A stretch of 12,518 nt of DNA, from positions 1 through 12,518 of the forward strand of contig CAKTKB010000036.1 in assembly GCA_934569195.1 (NCBI GenBank), written 5' to 3'. Of the stretch, positions 6,854 through 12,518 are shown piece by piece. The translations under genes were made by a program, and so were the position numbers. The notes under the pieces were generated by a model. The model did not search any database. It was not told the origin of the DNA and worked only from the letters and a program-made list of their open reading frames with translations. The DNA comes from an uncultured Oscillospiraceae bacterium. GTDB lineage: Bacteria; Bacillota; Clostridia; Oscillospirales; Oscillospiraceae. The stretch's first letter is position 1. The number at the start of each line of letters is the position of its first letter.

Positions 6854-7588
6854 TCAGCCTGCAAAGGCTGCCCAGGCAGCGTCTGCATTCGCAAAGCCGT
6901 CGGCCTGGATTGCATTCGCCACGATGTCGATCTTGAAGTCCTTGAGTGCGGCCAGCTGCTCGCCGGTAACCCACTCAGGAACCGTAATGGTATCGAACAG
7001 GGTGGGCAGGACTACATTTGCGTCCGGAGCGGAAACGGTCTCCGTATAGTAAAAATAGTAGGTCAGCGTGTCGGCAGTCTTGTCGTAAACAAAATACTTT
7101 GCATCTTCCAGCATCTCTTCCGTTTCAAACATGTTGTCCGGGATGATGCCATCCCACTTGACTGCATTCGTTTCGTTGAAGTTCACCATCTGGATCAGAG
7201 GGTAGGCGTTCTCAACACCGGTAGGGCCGTCATCCTTGGACTCCGGGTCAGTGCACAGGTCGATGATTTTCTCTGCATTGTTGAAGGTTACCTTCAGACG
7301 GATGTAGCTCTCCTCACTGCCCTTCAGGACGGTGACGGTAGGATCCTTGGTGTAGGTGTGGCCGGGCATCAGCTTGTAGTTGTTTTCCTTGACGCGGTCG
7401 GCACCCTTAACCGGCGTACCATCCTCCTAAACCTTGGCCTCAACGAGATCGATTTCGACCTTGCCTACGGAGAAGGTGTTCTTGACACTCTTTGTCGAGG
7501 TCAGGTAGGCCACCGTCCCCAGCACCGAGGCGGCCACGAGCAATACCGCACAGAGCGTCAGGAGCAGAGCCTTGCTTTTTGTTTTCAT
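6854..7588 (-). pseudogene. TasA/CalY-like paralog 1, interrupted by an in-frame TAG at codon 54
   Basis: The ATG at 7588-7586 has a perfect AGGAGG 8 nt upstream. The product begins with a SipW-type signal (KALLLTLCAVLL to GTVAYLTS, residues ~6-31) and the first strand KNTFSVGKVEIDLVEAKV (36-53). Codon 54 is TAG (7429-7427). The same frame then continues for 190 codons with strong family features: LMPGHTYTKDPTVTV, SEESYIRLKVTF, and a C-terminus of IVANAIQADGF...AAWAAFAG. Without the stop the protein would be 244 residues. A single base change from a sense codon such as AAG, CAG or GAG explains it, so it is either a recent nonsense mutation, a sequencing error, or a read-through site. As written, only a 53-residue peptide would be made; restart at ATG 7369 would give a protein without a signal. 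It is the first gene after sipW. Confidence 0.85.
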
Positions 7589-7596
7589 CACGAAAA

Positions 7597-7602
7597 CCTC
7601 CT
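7597..7602 (-). promoter_or_regulatory. Perfect Shine-Dalgarno AGGAGG of paralog 1
   Basis: AGGAGG lies 8 nt before the ATG at 7588. It is the closest match to consensus among the paralogs, so this interrupted gene still carries a strong initiation signal. An adjacent AT-rich stretch (TATATATCAATCTATATT in the sense strand) precedes it, but no convincing -35 element accompanies it. Confidence 0.75.
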
Positions 7603-7692
7603 AATATAGATTGATATATAGGGAGCCTTGCGGCATTACCCTCAGCCAAACGGCGTGTGGGGGCATACCTCCATCACGCGGCGGGACACACC

Positions 7693-8325
7693 TTATTTTG
7701 CCTGCGGTGTGTCCTCCCCTGCCCCGTTCTCCGCACCGGACTGCTCCGGCGCTGCCTGATCGTCCGGCTGGCAGACCTCCACGTCCCGCGCAGGGGCTGC
7801 GGCTTTCGCCTTCTTACCCTTGCCGTCGTCCGAAAAGATGTCCGGCAGGAAAACCAGGAGCAGGAGAATCGCGCCGACCGAGATGGCTATGTACGTCCCG
7901 GGCGGGTTTTGAATGTAATTGGCTACGTAACCCAGATAGGGAATGGAGAAAACCGGCGTACCGATCACATTTTTGTAATGTACAAGGGAACCGTCCTCCA
8001 CATCGTTGGCATCGCCCTTTGTCCGGAAGCGAACCACCGTGGAATCCTCCTCATCCGGGATCACCTCCACGACCCGGTGGGTCGCTACGGTGTTTTCATC
8101 CAGCAGGAAGGTAATGGGGTCTCCCTCCCGGATGGTATAGGGGTCAACCTTCTTGACATAAATCAGCGAACCGGTGTGGTACGTCGGCTCCATAGAGCCG
8201 GACAGCACGGTAAACACCTGCAATCCCACGACCCGCGCGCCAACCAGAAGCAGGGCCAAGATGACAACCGCCGCAACAAGAACGCTGCTGACGATATTCC
8301 AAACTCTTTTCAGCGATCGGTTCAT
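7693..8325 (-). CDS. sipW: Signal peptidase I, SipW/ER type (S26B)
   Basis: 210 residues. An N-terminal membrane segment (about 10-34) is followed by VLSGSMEPTYHTG (40-52), which contains the catalytic Ser44. ATHRVVEV (81-88) supplies His83 in place of the Lys used by ordinary bacterial signal peptidases; this Ser/His pair defines the ER-type group to which Bacillus SipW belongs. FRTKGDANDVEDG (100-112) is the conserved GDxN box. A second membrane segment spans about 143-161. An unusual hydrophilic tail (162-210) follows, first basic (DGKGKKAKAAAPAR), then Gln/Glu/Ala-rich. SipW removes the special signals of TasA/CalY-type proteins at the outer face of the membrane; five candidate substrates lie directly downstream. 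The start is 4 nt after the tetR stop, so the two are probably co-translated. A 104-nt spacer separates it from paralog 1. Confidence 0.93.
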   Translation of the reverse strand: MNRSLKRVWNIVSSVLVAAVVILALLLVGARVVGLQVFTVLSGSMEPTYHTGSLIYVKKVDPYTIREGDPITFLLDENTVATHRVVEVIPDEEDSTVVRFRTKGDANDVEDGSLVHYKNVIGTPVFSIPYLGYVANYIQNPPGTYIAISVGAILLLLVFLPDIFSDDGKGKKAKAAAPARDVEVCQPDDQAAPEQSGAENGAGEDTPQAK

Positions 8326-8329
8326 GAAC

Positions 8330-8935
8330 CTAACACACTTCCTCTCCCTCTAACGCCTCCGCCCGAACATTGGGCACTACAAAGCTGTATATCTGCTCAA
8401 ACACCCACCGGGTCGTTTCCTCGCTGTTCTCCAGCTCCCCGTTCGTCACCCTGGATGCGAAGAACAGCAGAGTGGAAAAAATCTGGTGAATCAGCATATC
8501 CATATTCGTCCCGGGCTGGAAGGTCGGACGAGACTTCTCAATCACCGCTCCATAGCACGCCAGATGCTCCTCATAAGCATAGCGGCGGCAGCTGGCCGAA
8601 TAATAGTAACGGACATAAAAGCTGCAATCGTCCGGTATGGCCAGGATAAATTCCCAGCTCTTCTTCCACAGGATATAGGCACGGTCCCGCCACGACAGTC
8701 CGCTCAGGTGCATAACCGGAAGGGTCTGCCACAAAAACCGGGCGAAATTTTTGTCCTCCATGATCAGCGCCGCCCGCAGCAAATCATCCTTGCTGGCAAA
8801 GCATTTATAAATGTACGCCTCGTTCAGCCCTGCCTCGACCGCAATGGCCTTGGTCGTGGTTTTCTCCATGCCATCCCGCGCCACGACGCGGACTGCACTC
8901 CGGATGAGCGTCTGCCGCATATTCTCTATTTCCAA
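8330..8935 (-). CDS. TetR/AcrR-family transcriptional regulator
   Basis: 201 residues when started at TTG 8935-8933, chosen because AAGAGG lies 6 nt upstream. The ATG at 8920 has no good ribosome site, and a more distant TTG/ATG-type start at 9025 would run across the operator. The N-terminal DNA-binding unit is clear: RQTLIRSAVRVVARDGMEKTT, then the helix-turn-helix around TKAIAVEAGLNEAYIYKCF and the KDDLLRAAL connector. The C-terminal ligand and dimer part (about 60-200) is helical with little sequence conservation; its ligand cannot be guessed. It is the first gene of the matrix operon and is probably autoregulatory through the palindrome at 8960-8979. Repressor is the usual mode for this family, but activation is not excluded. 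Confidence 0.9.
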   Translation of the reverse strand: MEIENMRQTLIRSAVRVVARDGMEKTTTKAIAVEAGLNEAYIYKCFASKDDLLRAALIMEDKNFARFLWQTLPVMHLSGLSWRDRAYILWKKSWEFILAIPDDCSFYVRYYYSASCRRYAYEEHLACYGAVIEKSRPTFQPGTNMDMLIHQIFSTLLFFASRVTNGELENSEETTRWVFEQIYSFVVPNVRAEALEGEEVC

Positions 8936-8941
8936 GCTGCA

Positions 8942-8947
8942 CCTCTT
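8942..8947 (-). promoter_or_regulatory. Ribosome binding site that decides the TTG start of the tetR gene
   Basis: AAGAGG stands 6 nt before TTG 8935. The in-frame ATG 15 nt further downstream would be 21 nt away and has only a weak AGAG close by. A GTG at 8950-8948 sits just before AAGAGG and has no ribosome site of its own. The TTG is therefore favoured. Confidence 0.55.
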
Positions 8948-8959
8948 CACAATTCGACA

Positions 8960-8979
8960 AAATAAGTGAACACTTATTT
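8960..8979. promoter_or_regulatory. Operator-like palindrome for the TetR-family regulator
   Basis: AAATAAGTGAACACTTATTT has two perfect 9-bp arms around a 2-bp centre, the size and symmetry usual for TetR-family operators. It ends 24 nt before the TTG start of the regulator, inside the leader of the transcript. The octamer CGACAAAA is repeated directly on both sides, at 8955-8962 and 8985-8992, exactly 30 bp apart. I see no second copy of the palindrome elsewhere in the window. It lies about 110 bp downstream of the predicted promoter, so repression would act as a roadblock unless a second promoter overlaps it; TTGTCG with an 17-nt-spaced ACTTAT is a poor candidate. Confidence 0.72.
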
Positions 8980-9097
8980 CTTTCCGACAAAAAAGCTGAA
9001 TGCGGCAACGCACAATCTGCAGCACCTACCCCGGCGCTGCCCGCCCAATCCCGGCGGCTAACCATATGTATACGCTCGGCTCACTCAACCTGGTGCC

Positions 9098-9126
9098 ATT
9101 ATACTATGGGCAATTGGAAAAATCAA
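9098..9126 (-). promoter_or_regulatory. Sigma-A-type promoter for the tetR-sipW operon
   Basis: On the minus strand TTGATT (9126-9121) is separated by exactly 17 nt from TATAAT (9103-9098), a perfect -10 and a 4/6 match to the -35 consensus. Transcription would begin near 9091, giving a leader of about 155 nt before the regulator. The leader holds a GC-rich stretch (about 9000-9060) and the operator palindrome. No gene lies between it and the regulator. Confidence 0.65.
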
Positions 9127-9318
9127 GTAGTAGATGCTATTTTTTAGGCGCTATGAAAAAATTTTTGATAGATACGACAAGAATCGACCTTTTCCTACCT
9201 CGTCATACCGCCTCAACTCTATTCCGGTGGGCCAAAAAATATGCAGCAGCATATCCCGGAGGAACCGTCCGGATCATGCCATACACCGCGCCGTTGTAGT
9301 ACCCCGTGGGGTTTCCGC
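9127..9318. other. Non-coding spacer upstream of the operon promoter
   Basis: The stretch is AT-rich near the promoter (runs of A and T at 9140-9167) and holds no frame with family-like sequence. A short hairpin ACCCC/GGGGT (9301-9312, 2-nt loop) follows the stop of the HEAT-like fragment but lacks a U-tract, so it is at best a weak terminator. A minus-strand frame crosses it and ends at 9203, but nothing in it is recognisable. Confidence 0.4.
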
Positions 9319-9492
9319 TTATTGAAGCACGGCTTGCAATAATTTTAGCGATGTGTTTGCGGCCCGGCGAATGTCGTAATCGTCGCTGTGAGAGAGGTCT
9401 CGCAGTATTTCCGCAGCTTCCTTTGTTGGAAAATAGCGGAATCCGGCAATCACAGTAAAACGTTCCCGCCTGGTGCTGTGGTATCTGGGCAT
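9319..9492 (-). pseudogene. HEAT-repeat-like C-terminal fragment (57 residues)
   Basis: From ATG 9492 the frame reads MPRYHSTRRERFTVIAG and then KEAAEILRDLSHSDDYDIRRAANTSLKLL, which has the helix-turn-helix spacing and the D-x-x-R-x-x-A-x-x-x-L signature of a HEAT-like repeat. One repeat alone is too short to be a folded HEAT protein. The start is only 19 nt after the lipoprotein stop and its AAGGA is too far upstream (about 17 nt), so this is more likely the surviving tail of a longer gene than a working one. A small genuine protein remains possible. Confidence 0.45.
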
Positions 9493-9511
9493 TACTTGCT
9501 GGCACAATCCT

Positions 9512-9961
9512 TTACTCCTCAAGCCAAGCCTTGATGAATGACCCCTCGTTCCCATCGATTACGGCATATAAGCACCCACAATCTATTAAGTCATCCATAC
9601 CTACGTTCCGTTGGTCTATCGAATATTCAAAGCACCATACATTATCTTCTGTGGAATGTATAATGGAAGCCAGTGTATATTCGGACAGTTTTCCATCTTT
9701 ATGAAGCGCTTCTATTATATTTGTGCCAACATCTACAGCATCTTGATTTGTAGCGATTGGCTCTATTTTTTTCAGAATCTCTTCGTTAAAGTCAACAGGA
9801 ACCTGAATTTCTTCCTGTTCTACGTTGAACCGGTTTGTTTCCATGATTTGAATATTCCCCATAACATCGTTCTTCCTTGGAGTGCTGCCGTTTGATGTAT
9901 TACTGCATCCTACAAGCAAAAATAAGGACAGGAAAAGTATAAAAAGTGCTATTTTCTTCAT
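9512..9961 (-). CDS. Small lipoprotein, possibly NTF2-fold immunity-like
   Basis: 149 residues, with AAGGAG 7 nt before the ATG. The N-terminus MKKIALFILFLSLFLLVGC carries a lipobox LVGC with the modified Cys at 19, so the mature protein is attached to the outer face of the membrane. A Ser/Asn-rich linker follows. The C-terminal half (from NQDAVDVGTNIIEALHKDG through DNVWCFEYSID to YAVIDGNEGSFIKAWLEE) has the pattern of one helix followed by strands, with a 'WxFxYS...YAVID..GSFIKAW' core like the small NTF2-fold immunity proteins. That assignment is by eye only. Neighbours are unrelated small genes; the base composition is more AT-rich than the matrix operon. Confidence 0.75.
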   Translation of the reverse strand: MKKIALFILFLSLFLLVGCSNTSNGSTPRKNDVMGNIQIMETNRFNVEQEEIQVPVDFNEEILKKIEPIATNQDAVDVGTNIIEALHKDGKLSEYTLASIIHSTEDNVWCFEYSIDQRNVGMDDLIDCGCLYAVIDGNEGSFIKAWLEE

Positions 9962-10097
9962 GGTTTTTCTCCTTCAAGGCGATGGCCAATTCATATCTTG
10001 CAACCATCTCAGTGACTTTGCTGATTACGCTACAATTTCAATTGTCACCTCTTTTGAGACGATATGCAGTTCATCTGGTATGCCAGTATGCAAACTT

Positions 10098-10110
10098 TGG
10101 GACAGTCCCA
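10098..10110. repeat. Short palindrome directly after the 316-residue gene
   Basis: TGGGACAGTCCCA has 6-bp arms around one central base and touches the TAA of the upstream gene (10113-10111). It is followed in the mRNA by AAGTTTGC, without a U-tract. A short 3'-end hairpin is possible; a transposon end is not supported because no partner end was found. Confidence 0.4.
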
Positions 10111-11061
10111 TTAAGTACCGTTATTATAAATACTAAGCTCCCGGAGGTTGTGTCCACAATACCTTTTTATCATTTTTGTCTCAAAGGTTTCATCAAATTG
10201 TTTCCATGCGACGGTTACAATATTATCCTTTGTGTGCGGAATAAACTCTTTTTCCGGTGGATCTGCCTTTACAAAATTACCGACATAAATCAATTTGTCT
10301 GGAATTACACGACTTGATGTATTCAGTAATTTAACCCTGTACTGCGGCAAAAAGCCATACGTATCCGTTTGGTAGTTTTTTCTGGATTTCTCCGCAATAT
10401 CTTCTTGCGGACGTCCCATATCGATTGGAAGGAACCGGTCCTCGTACCTTGTGAACCATGTTTGGACATATTCCAGCTGATTGTATTCTTCTATATTTAG
10501 TGGAAGCCGTGCATCTTTGGTTATTTTTACATATACAATTGGCACGATGTGGCCAGGATACCATGCGGCCTCGTCGATCTTCTGAATCAAAAAGTACCGT
10601 CCCCAAAATCCGCGTTCTCGGGCTAGGTCGCTCTCTAATTGATAGGCAAAGACGTCTCCCAATTTCCATTTACACTTGTATATACGTTTTTTTGAGCTTA
10701 CCTTTATGGATGGCTGGGGTGAAAGCAGTTTTTCTCTCAGATCAGTCAGTGTTTTTTCCCATTGCGCACGTTCTTGCGTTGTCCCTGTTTGACGCGGGAA
10801 AGTCCCAATGCCTTTACATATCCAATCCAATGCTTTTTCTTTAACAGCCGGTAAAAGTTGTCCACAATTCCACTGTACATCTGCCAATGCCATCCAGAAT
10901 AGTGGTTCTTCATCCGGATGGCCTATCATGCTTTTATATTCTTTCGCCAATTGATCGGTAACTTCCTGCACAGTCCTTCCCTCCTTTAGCAGTTCGTCAA
11001 ATCTGTCCTTGACATCCAGAGTTAGGTCATTCTGATAAAGCCCAAATCCCCAAATTCCCAT
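10111..11061 (-). CDS. Uncharacterised 316-residue protein with MGxWGxGLxxND N-terminus
   Basis: The ATG at 11061 has GGAG about 9 nt upstream. The protein starts MGIWGFGLYQNDLTLDVKDRFDELL, a characteristic opening shared by cytosolic proteins scattered through Bacillota and Actinobacteria that I recognise as a family but cannot name with a proven function. Residues 1-115 are predicted helical (including EEPLFWMALADVQWNCGQLLP, 52-72). From about 130 the sequence turns beta-rich: KWKLGDVFAYQL, GRYFLIQKID, IVPIVYVKI, then an acidic/aromatic C-terminal part to LRELSIYNNGT. No signal or membrane segment. Relatives are often found near toxin-immunity clusters, so an immunity-like or regulatory role is possible, but the sequence gives no active site. 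Confidence 0.78.
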   Translation of the reverse strand: MGIWGFGLYQNDLTLDVKDRFDELLKEGRTVQEVTDQLAKEYKSMIGHPDEEPLFWMALADVQWNCGQLLPAVKEKALDWICKGIGTFPRQTGTTQERAQWEKTLTDLREKLLSPQPSIKVSSKKRIYKCKWKLGDVFAYQLESDLARERGFWGRYFLIQKIDEAAWYPGHIVPIVYVKITKDARLPLNIEEYNQLEYVQTWFTRYEDRFLPIDMGRPQEDIAEKSRKNYQTDTYGFLPQYRVKLLNTSSRVIPDKLIYVGNFVKADPPEKEFIPHTKDNIVTVAWKQFDETFETKMIKRYCGHNLRELSIYNNGT

Positions 11062-11083
11062 TCTTCACATCTCCAGATCAAAA

Positions 11084-11278
11084 TCAGTTTCCTGTCCAAT
11101 ACAGAATTTCGTTAGACATTTGATTCCATAGATAATCCAAAGTTCCCAAGGCCAATTCCTTGAATACATCCCAATACTGGGGAGCCACACTGTTTATTGA
11201 GTCCTTCAAGCTTTCAGATTGTCCGTTGCCTTTGGTTCGTTCCCCAGCGTAAAGAATTCCTAGTCTGAATGAAGGAGT
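11084..11278 (-). pseudogene. Coding-like fragment without start codon (64 codons)
   Basis: Between TAG at 11281-11279 and TGA at 11086-11084 the minus strand is open and reads like protein: GILYAGERTKGNGQSE, SLKDSINSVAPQYWDVF, KELALGTLDYLWNQMSN, EILYWTGN. It has no ATG before a late Met and no ribosome site, and it overlaps the 3' end of the zinc-ribbon gene by 19 nt. It fills the 198-nt gap between two genes and is best read as the remaining C-terminus of a deleted gene. Family not recognised; chance open frame cannot be excluded. Confidence 0.35.
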
Positions 11279-11736
11279 CTACGCAAAGTTACTTCTAACT
11301 CCTCAGCCCCCGAATTTGACATCTTTATTCGCAAATTAAGCAGTTCTCTTATGACCAGTTCCGATAATTGGGCCATAATCTCGTCTCCGTTCATGCTCAG
11401 AAATTCCCGATAAAAAACGATACGTGTTATAATTGCTTTTTTCCTGCGTAGGCTCACATAGTTTTTACTGTGAATATCGTATTCTTGCAGCATATCTTTG
11501 GGATAACAATATATTTCAAATGCAATTGTGTGAAATTGTGGGAAGAAACGTTCTATCCCAGAGAAGTTCAGCTTATCCAAAATCCTTTTCATATAAACCG
11601 ACAATGTTCCTGCTGATGCCACAGTATTTATGTATTGCACAAACACCGGCCTTATTTGTGCAAGCATTGCCCCGCAGCAATCACACCGGGATATGAGTCC
11701 CTCTACGTTTGCGCCACAGTTCGGACAGTTTTTCAT
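11260..11736 (-). CDS. Zinc-ribbon protein of unknown function (158 residues)
   Basis: AGGAGG lies 7 nt before the ATG. The N-terminus MKNCPNCGANVEGLISRCDCCG has two knuckles, C4-x2-C7 and C18-x2-C21, forming a short zinc ribbon. The remaining 135 residues are an alpha/beta mix, including FPQFHTIAFEIYCYP, the basic SLRRKKAIITRIVFYREFL and a helical, charged end (ELVIRELLNLRIKM). No membrane segment. The N-terminal ribbon followed by an unrelated domain is common among small cytosolic proteins in accessory clusters. Role not known; nucleic acid or protein binding through the ribbon is an inference. Confidence 0.8.
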   Translation of the reverse strand: MKNCPNCGANVEGLISRCDCCGAMLAQIRPVFVQYINTVASAGTLSVYMKRILDKLNFSGIERFFPQFHTIAFEIYCYPKDMLQEYDIHSKNYVSLRRKKAIITRIVFYREFLSMNGDEIMAQLSELVIRELLNLRIKMSNSGAEELEVTLRRLLHSD

Positions 11737-11876
11737 TTTTCACCCTCCTGGGAAACTTACCTGGTTAACGCTGCAAACAAAATACAAACTGCATATTGGC
11801 CCGCACGCTTTATAGATACGTCCAGGCGCAACATTCAGTAGTAGATTCTGCTTTTTTAAGCCTTTCAGGATCCGAA

Positions 11877-12518
11877 TTAAGTTGTAAAACGCCGATAATG
11901 CGGTGTCATGCTCTCCGGAGGTCGTTCTTTTCTTAGATGGTCCCGAATGGCTTCAGGGTTGTGGCATACCACCGTAAGCATGGCCTCCTGTACGCATTGG
12001 TAGAGTAAAGCAATAACGGTCGGGAAGCAATGGACTACCTGCCGTAACGCGGTTAATATATTTTCTTGCGTGCAACCAGTCAGCCCCGCCAGAAAGCATT
12101 TCCATATTTCATTTACATCTTCCACGCCTTTCTTTGGAATTAAAAAGCATACAGGAGCATCACATTCCAGCAATCGCCTGGAGCCATATGGAACCATGCC
12201 GGCATAAAGCTGTTCACTGTCAAAATCCAGCTTTGATTCCATAAGGCCCTTGGGAATCCCTAGTAAGCCCCAAATTTGCTTATAGTCGGTGATTCGGTTG
12301 CACCTATTCCGCGGCAAGGTTTTCCAGTAAAAACCATAAACACAGTAGGAGGAATTGCAATACTTCCCAATCGCCACATCCCAATAGGACGGGGTCCCAA
12401 AGGCAATTGGTTCATTGTCTGAATGTATATACTCGATCCCAAAACTGCATGAGAGACGAAGCATATCCTGCGAAGTACATTTTACAGTTGTGTCACCAAA
12501 AATAATCATTCTCAATAC
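11877..12518 (-). CDS. Uncharacterised protein, possibly 5'-truncated by the window
   Basis: The frame is open to the right edge. Possible starts are ATG 12509 (giving MIIFGDTTVKCTSQDM and a 210-residue product) and TTG 12515; neither has a visible ribosome site, so the true start may lie outside. No family is recognised. The protein is Cys-rich for a cytosolic one and aromatic in its first half (PSYWDVAIGKYCNSSYCVYGFYWKTL). It has a helical stretch near the end (FPTVIALLYQCVQEAMLTVVCH) and a basic, Pro-containing tail (RKERPPESMTPHYRRFTT). It is followed by a 140-nt gap before the zinc-ribbon gene. Confidence 0.6.
   Translation of the reverse strand, partial: VLRMIIFGDTTVKCTSQDMLRLSCSFGIEYIHSDNEPIAFGTPSYWDVAIGKYCNSSYCVYGFYWKTLPRNRCNRITDYKQIWGLLGIPKGLMESKLDFDSEQLYAGMVPYGSRRLLECDAPVCFLIPKKGVEDVNEIWKCFLAGLTGCTQENILTALRQVVHCFPTVIALLYQCVQEAMLTVVCHNPEAIRDHLRKERPPESMTPHYRRFTT

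Noticed and set aside
5607..7049. 480-codon open frame on the plus strand
   Set aside because: It crosses two real minus-strand genes and their spacers and lacks a ribosome site or recognisable domain.
7370..7429. Translational restart after the TAG in paralog 1
   Set aside because: The AGGAGG formed at the stop has no in-frame ATG, GTG or TTG at 5-10 nt; the next ATG (7369) has only a distant, weak ribosome site and would give a product without a signal.
8960..8979. Palindrome read as an intrinsic terminator
   Set aside because: It is AT-rich, lies in the leader just before the tetR start and has no GC-rich stem; operator is the better reading.
9301..9312. ACCCC/GGGGT hairpin as a terminator
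   Set aside because: Only five base pairs with a two-base loop, and no U-tract follows on either strand.
9203..9505. 100-codon minus-strand frame overlapping the HEAT-like fragment
   Set aside because: The overlapping frame has the HEAT-like signature, whereas this one has no recognisable pattern and no ribosome site. Only its last third falls outside the overlap.
1..12518. CRISPR arrays, tRNA, rRNA, insertion sequences
   Set aside because: No regularly spaced repeats, cloverleaf-like sequences, rRNA segments or transposase-like frames were seen on either strand.

Overview
The window looks like a chromosomal piece of a low-to-mid GC Gram-positive anaerobe of the Clostridia, probably a gut Oscillospirales-type species. 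This rests on an ER-type (Ser/His) signal peptidase of the SipW kind, several TasA/CalY-type exported proteins, a large von Willebrand A (vWA) adhesin with a CnaB-like end, strong AGGAGG-type ribosome binding sites, and a Gram-positive lipoprotein signal. The taxon is an inference. All genes that can be supported lie on the minus strand, so transcription runs from high to low coordinates.

Region 1 (about 9300-12518, transcribed first) is visibly more AT-rich and holds unrelated small genes: a partial unknown gene, a zinc-ribbon protein, a 316-residue protein beginning MGIWGFGLYQNDL, and a small lipoprotein. Between them are coding-like scraps: a 64-codon open fragment without a start (11084-11278) and a HEAT-like C-terminal fragment (9319-9492). 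This mix resembles the decaying accessory or immunity-gene clusters found near polymorphic toxin loci, but no toxin is visible here.

Region 2 (1-9126) is one long gene train for an extracellular fibre or biofilm matrix system. It begins with a good sigma-A-like promoter (9098-9126). A 20-bp operator-like palindrome (8960-8979) follows, sitting 24 nt before a TetR-family regulator. The signal peptidase SipW starts 4 nt after the regulator stops. Then come four consecutive TasA/CalY-like proteins, a Cys-rich secreted protein, a 1005-residue vWA adhesin, a fifth SipW-type substrate with a very basic N-terminal tail, and the first 90 codons of another exported protein that leaves the window. Gaps after the fourth paralog are only 12, 14, 17 and -1 nt, which implies one transcript.

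The likely logic is that the regulator gates the operon, SipW matures the TasA/CalY-type subunits, these build fibres, and the vWA protein and its small partners decorate or anchor them. Two features stand out. The first TasA/CalY paralog carries an in-frame TAG at codon 54 although the remaining 190 codons are intact. Two intergenic spacers carry long perfect inverted repeats with 18-nt loops and no U-tract; the one at 5189-5261 can form mutually exclusive hairpins. These may set the relative amounts of the subunits.
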